From Stratiolaelaps scimitus (taxonomy: Eukaryota > Arthropoda > Arachnida > Mesostigmata > Laelapidae): a stretch of 64,000 nt of DNA. Positions 59,651 to 64,000 of this stretch are shown here, piece by piece. The stretch covers positions 1,240,001 to 1,304,000 of the forward strand of contig JABWDB010000009.1 in NCBI GenBank assembly GCA_019614645.1. Direction: 5' to 3'. The notes under the pieces were generated by a model. The model did no database searches. It worked only from the letters and a program-made list of their open reading frames with translations, and had not been told where the DNA came from. A program made the position numbers and the translations under genes. The first letter of the stretch is position 1; each line of letters starts with the position of its first letter.

Positions 59651-62600
59651 TCGCGTTACTCTACGACGCACGGTCAGGTGCAAATATTGTAGAACTGAAG
59701 TACGATTGCATTGATTAGAGTGCATTAGCGTTAACATCGCGGCACAGCCGTATGCGTCACGTTAATTATTCGCGGTAACCTCGACGGTTGGTTACGTAGG
59801 TTAAACGGAGATGAGGTATGATCCCTAATTGTCAACAATATCGCAAACCACAGCAACGCTGATCGACACACAGCGGAAGCAACGATGACTCAGTGGCTGC
59901 TGGCTGCTCACTGTTTGCTCGTAATTATAGCAAATTAATTGCTGCAGACAGTTGCAGGTAGAATAGGTCGTTTGATCGGCTGGGTCATTGAGTGACTCCG
60001 TCCGTAGAATTGGGGCCATTGACTCGTAGAACGTGAAAATATATATCGTAGGATTAGCATGTTGTAATCGTGGTGGAGTTGGCCAGCAGCAGTCTACGAA
60101 GCTATCCCAAATGATTACTATTCAGAATGTCGCCTACTCCACTGCCATGTACAAGGAACCTGTTCTGGTGCACGTATGACTTTCGATACAATTGAGGTGG
60201 GAAAATACACGAGCGCGAATCGTTTTGGTCGCCATTTCATAAGCTGTTGTATCCTTCTCCTTGTTGTGTCCTTCTCTACAGTGTTTGTAAGAGACAGCCA
60301 AGTTTTCCGAAATGACACCGTTGCGGATGTGGCGTTGCCATAATAACTGCACATAGCGCCAGCCCAGTGCTGTTGTTCTTGGGCTGAATGGGGCCGCCAT
60401 GCCTCATTATACAGCTCCGAAAATAGCACTCGATGGCAACCACAGCCGTATCAGGCCAGCCCCGTTGAGCGAGAAAGTGCATCATATAACGTTCAACGAC
60501 GATGTCCTCGCATAGGCCGTGTTATACGGCTACCGCCTATGGGTTTGATGAGATCGACGCTATTCGAAGGAGTGTTCAATTAAGAATTGCGAATTTGGAG
60601 CATCCCATTTTTGCCGGCATGAGGCCAACGAAGGCCGCCCTTGTTAAGTTGAGGTCAGCGAGCGAGTGGGCTAGCGTACTCCACTCGGATTGCGGATTCA
60701 AAATAAATTTGAACGCGGTGCGTCCAAAAAGGATTTAGGCCAAGAAGGCTAAATAGGACATGCAAAGAGGCCCAATGCAGAGGTCTGCAGACAAGAGGCT
60801 TTTCTCCCCCAAGTAGCTATTATGGGGGCCCTTACCTATTGAGATCTACTGAATAGCCATTTGCGCAACTATTTTTAGATGTCTCGAGCGAACACGAGTC
60901 GAGCGTATCATTGCGATTTTGCAAGTGGACGCATTTGAACCGATTCAGTTATGTGTATGCTAGACAGTACTAGGCTGGCTGTATTTTGTATATAAGTACG
61001 TTTGGATTTAGACCCATATAGAGAGGCGTTCATTCGAGAAATATCAAAGGCTGGCGTGCACGAGACGCTCACTAGAGGATGGGCTTAATGGACAAGGCCT
61101 TTCCCGTTTTAGAATCCCTGAAATGAGGCCAACCAAGGTCGCAAATCGCCATATACGGAATAGGGGGCCCGGAGACCGCATCGTAGCAACGTATCTTAAG
61201 GATCTTGGACGAACTTTGAGTAGAATGGAAACGAATTGTCTGCGCTCACAAAAGTTCGGCACATCACTAGGCAGGACGGGCTCAAAGGCAAGGATAGGAT
61301 TACATGAATGAAAATGCTTGCTTGTAATGACCTCACACGCTCACAGGGTTATTCGTGAATCCGATGTCAGCGGTCCACGATGTCAGCGGTATTCAACAAG
61401 CGTTAACACAAATCAGGAATAAGAACAAGCCCTGAGGATACACCAAATGGAACGAGCCCTGCACAGACGACCTATGGAGTGTAAACTCTACAACGCACTG
61501 GGGTAAGAACGTATACCCATGGGAAGCGACTAACTAGAATTTCGGTTATCTTCTTCATGAGAATGCCTGCCGGGCGATTCATTCCTGGGGCAGTTTCATA
61601 GAATCAGAGAGAGAGAGAGAGAGTTATCATCATCTGCCGGGAAGATCCGCCGCAGGTCCTGCAGAGATACGTCATCTTTCAAGAAGAAATCGTTCCTTAT
61701 ACAGTCGTCCCACCCTTCCTTCCCTGAACAGTACAATTGCAGATCGTACCTTCTATACCCAAAACCTAAAGTCAGAATTTAGATATATATATATATATAT
61801 TCACAACACGAGCGATACCAAGGTCCATGTCCACCACTATGCTGGCTGGACATTTGGCGACAGTCACGGCGAACTCGTCCTCAGGCAAGCGGTGTATCAG
61901 CGGCGTTCTGTCATAACTTCTCCACGGGGCGAGTGATATACGTCTGTGTCGGCACAGTCATGCGTGTCCCCCATCTCGTCTTGGTTCCGTGTCGATTCCC
62001 CTTGCAAGTCCCGAAAGAGTGGACCAGCAGCTCTGCCACACGTCCTGCGAACGTTTTCCTTGCAAGGGAAAGAGGGAGAGAGACATTCCTCTCGGCTGAA
62101 TCGTTGTAGCCCGCACGGGGGAGTCCTACATTGGGGGCTAGTTCTTCCCGGCCTGCTGGCACGCCCTAGGTACTCCTTTTTCTCAACATCCTCCACGGGA
62201 AGCGGAAGCCATCCCAGTCCTACCCCTAGATCTCTCGTTCTGCTTGCGTTCGTGCCAACCTCGTCCATTCACGGTTCGTATGAAGCACGCTAACGCTATC
62301 GTCTCGTATTTAGGTGCATTTCAAAGTTCCCGCCGTCGCACCGTCAGCCAGTCCCGGCGCCGAGGGAATGTTGGAGACAATAGTTTAGCTGCATAGCCAA
62401 AGACCGCCGCCGCCGCCGTCGCTTTAACCCAGTTTCTATCCATCTTCCCTTCGCGTTTTCTCTCGCCCACTGTCTATCACCCTGGGTCGCTGACTACTCC
62501 GGTTCTCGCAGAATTCGCCGATCCCCGAGGATACCGCTCTTCTCCTTGCGGGCCCGCGACGCTACCCTCAGAGCGAAAACACACATCGTCTATTCTGCAT

Positions 62601-62823
62601 AGCTGACTCCGCGGCGATTCTGCAGAGTGAACGACCGAGCTACGTGTGTTAGGGGGAGTCGTACGCTCTCACCAGGCGCCCCAACCGATTCCCAGATCCC
62701 ATTCCGCAGGCCGTGATCCGCCCTAAGGCGACGACGCCGTGCGCATACAAACCGATGAGAAGGACCGCAGGACAACCCGCACCTTCTTTCCCCAATGAAA
62801 ACCAATGCGCAATGTAGTATTAC

Positions 62824-62850
62824 CATTATTATTATTATTATTATTATTAT
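62824..62850. repeat. (ATT)n microsatellite
   Basis: About nine ATT units. Confidence 0.9.
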
Positions 62851-63826
62851 CATTAATTATCATTGTTATTGTTACGCGTAACTATGAACTACGTGTTTCG
62901 ATCAGCGCAATCGGTGGAGTATGAGCACCGCGTGAGGACCGGTACCTCAACGGGGGGGAGCAGGACTCCAAACGAGAACTAACAGGCCAGCGATCCTTTT
63001 TTCTTCAACAATCTATGTCCTCGATACTTCCACTCACAGACAAGGAGTACCGAATAAACATGATTTGCCATCGGGTCGTCAGCGACACTCCAAAGATATT
63101 TTGCTGAAACGGGGACCGAAGGAACAAATGGTCCTGAATTCGTAACCAATGTCATCCATTGGCACTGTTTGTTGGTGCGAAAAACCCGGCAGTAGCTTTC
63201 TGGTGCGGGGGTGATGAACCATTCGATGCTGTTGTTGTTGTGCCATGCGAGGCGGTAGCGGCCCATTATTATTTAAAATGCATCTATGCACAACAGTTAC
63301 CAAACGCTTGTGTGGACAGGAGACACTCGATATCTAAACGATAGTTAGAGTTGGGTGGGCTTATACTCGAAGGAGAGGGCGCATTGAGTCATTTGCTACC
63401 ATTTTACAATGAATATCTATTAAGAACTACTTCATCATGGCTGACGATATTGTCAATCAATGATAATATATTTGTCTCAATAATATTTCGGGTGAATAGC
63501 ATTCGGGTGAATGAACTGTATAGCCAAAAATCGATCATTGTATATCGTTCGTATACAAACAGGCAAACAAGCCTTCGAATGCTTAGATAAACGCCACATG
63601 CTAAATCATATCTAAATGATCCGGCTATATATATAATATATTCATACCCTGTCACGCAGTTATTATAGTAGTAGCTTATCGAATACGATCGAATAGACAT
63701 TGAAGTTCACCGCATTGTCATGCTATATAACAGCTCCAAGTCTAGTAAATCATAATAGTAATATTATAGGACACGTAAAGATGACTCATAGAAGTCAATT
63801 TGTATGATTTGCCAATTCAACGCACC

Positions 63827-63852
63827 TATATATATATATATATATATATATA
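63827..63852. repeat. (TA)n microsatellite
   Basis: Thirteen TA units near the right edge of the window. Confidence 0.9.
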
Positions 63853-64000
63853 GCAGCAAAAACAAATGAATGGCTCAATGGACGGCCGATCATAGAGCAC
63901 CATTCATTCTGCATTATCCCTATTAAGTGAGTGAGGCATGCCGTCAACACGTATCGCGAGACTGCGGGGTATACTCGAAGCCTCAAGCAGTGCCAGTAGT

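Larger units (their letters stand above)
59651..64000. other. right-hand non-coding region
   Basis: No supported gene. It contains (GA)n near 61607-61623, (AT)n near 61783-61800, (ATT)n at 62824-62850, a CCG-rich part around 62.4 kb and (TA)n at 63827-63852. The 62.0-62.8 kb part is GC-rich and could be promoter-like, but no TATA/initiator pair or start exon was found there. Confidence 0.4.

Noticed and set aside
60118..60485. transposase remnant on the minus strand
   Set aside because: A phrase like VVAIECYFRS recalls the start of some IS630/mariner-like transposases, but nothing after it supports the match.

Overview
This window is nuclear DNA from an animal. It has AT-rich non-coding sequence, multi-exon genes with GT-AG introns of a few hundred bases to several kilobases, microsatellites, tRNA-derived SINEs, mariner transposons and an LTR-retrotransposon end. 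The two recognisable host genes point to an arthropod. One is a divergent ionotropic receptor (IR), a protostome chemosensory/ion-channel family. The other is a Crk adapter whose SH3 regions resemble the insect protein. I lean towards an arachnid (mite or tick), but that is inference from gene style and repeat content; no marker in the window settles it.

Layout. At 1-20.5 kb there is repeat-rich sequence: a TIR-bounded decayed mariner (1383-2605), a second, older mariner on the minus strand (about 8.2-8.96 kb) interrupted by a SINE, a 3' LTR plus integrase tail of a Ty3/gypsy-like element (13.77-14.61 kb, minus), and a decayed non-LTR ORF1 (18.44-19.1 kb). At 20.57-28.18 kb lies the plus-strand IR gene. 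I traced eight exons by splice sites, phase and protein content; one short junction remains unresolved. At 28.2-34.27 kb is a convergent intergenic stretch. At 34.27-49.2 kb lies the minus-strand Crk gene. Five exons (SH2, SH3N, Gly/Asn/Pro-rich linker, SH3C) join in perfect phase to an in-frame stop; the short first coding exon is missing. An unrelated plus-strand ORF with a nearby AATAAA sits inside the 7.3-kb fourth traced intron region (40.1-40.46 kb). At 49.2-64 kb I see no protein gene I can support; it is probably the first intron and upstream region of Crk, with one well-preserved tRNA-derived SINE at 59.5 kb.

How the pieces relate. The IR and Crk genes are convergent and have no evident functional link. 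The most unusual structure outside the genes is a family-spanning signal. Several different dispersed repeats carry a short hairpin (RGCTGA / loop / TCAGCY), in the best cases just before an A-rich end. This looks like a shared 3' terminus recognised by a partner LINE. No CRISPR, operon or prokaryotic feature is present.
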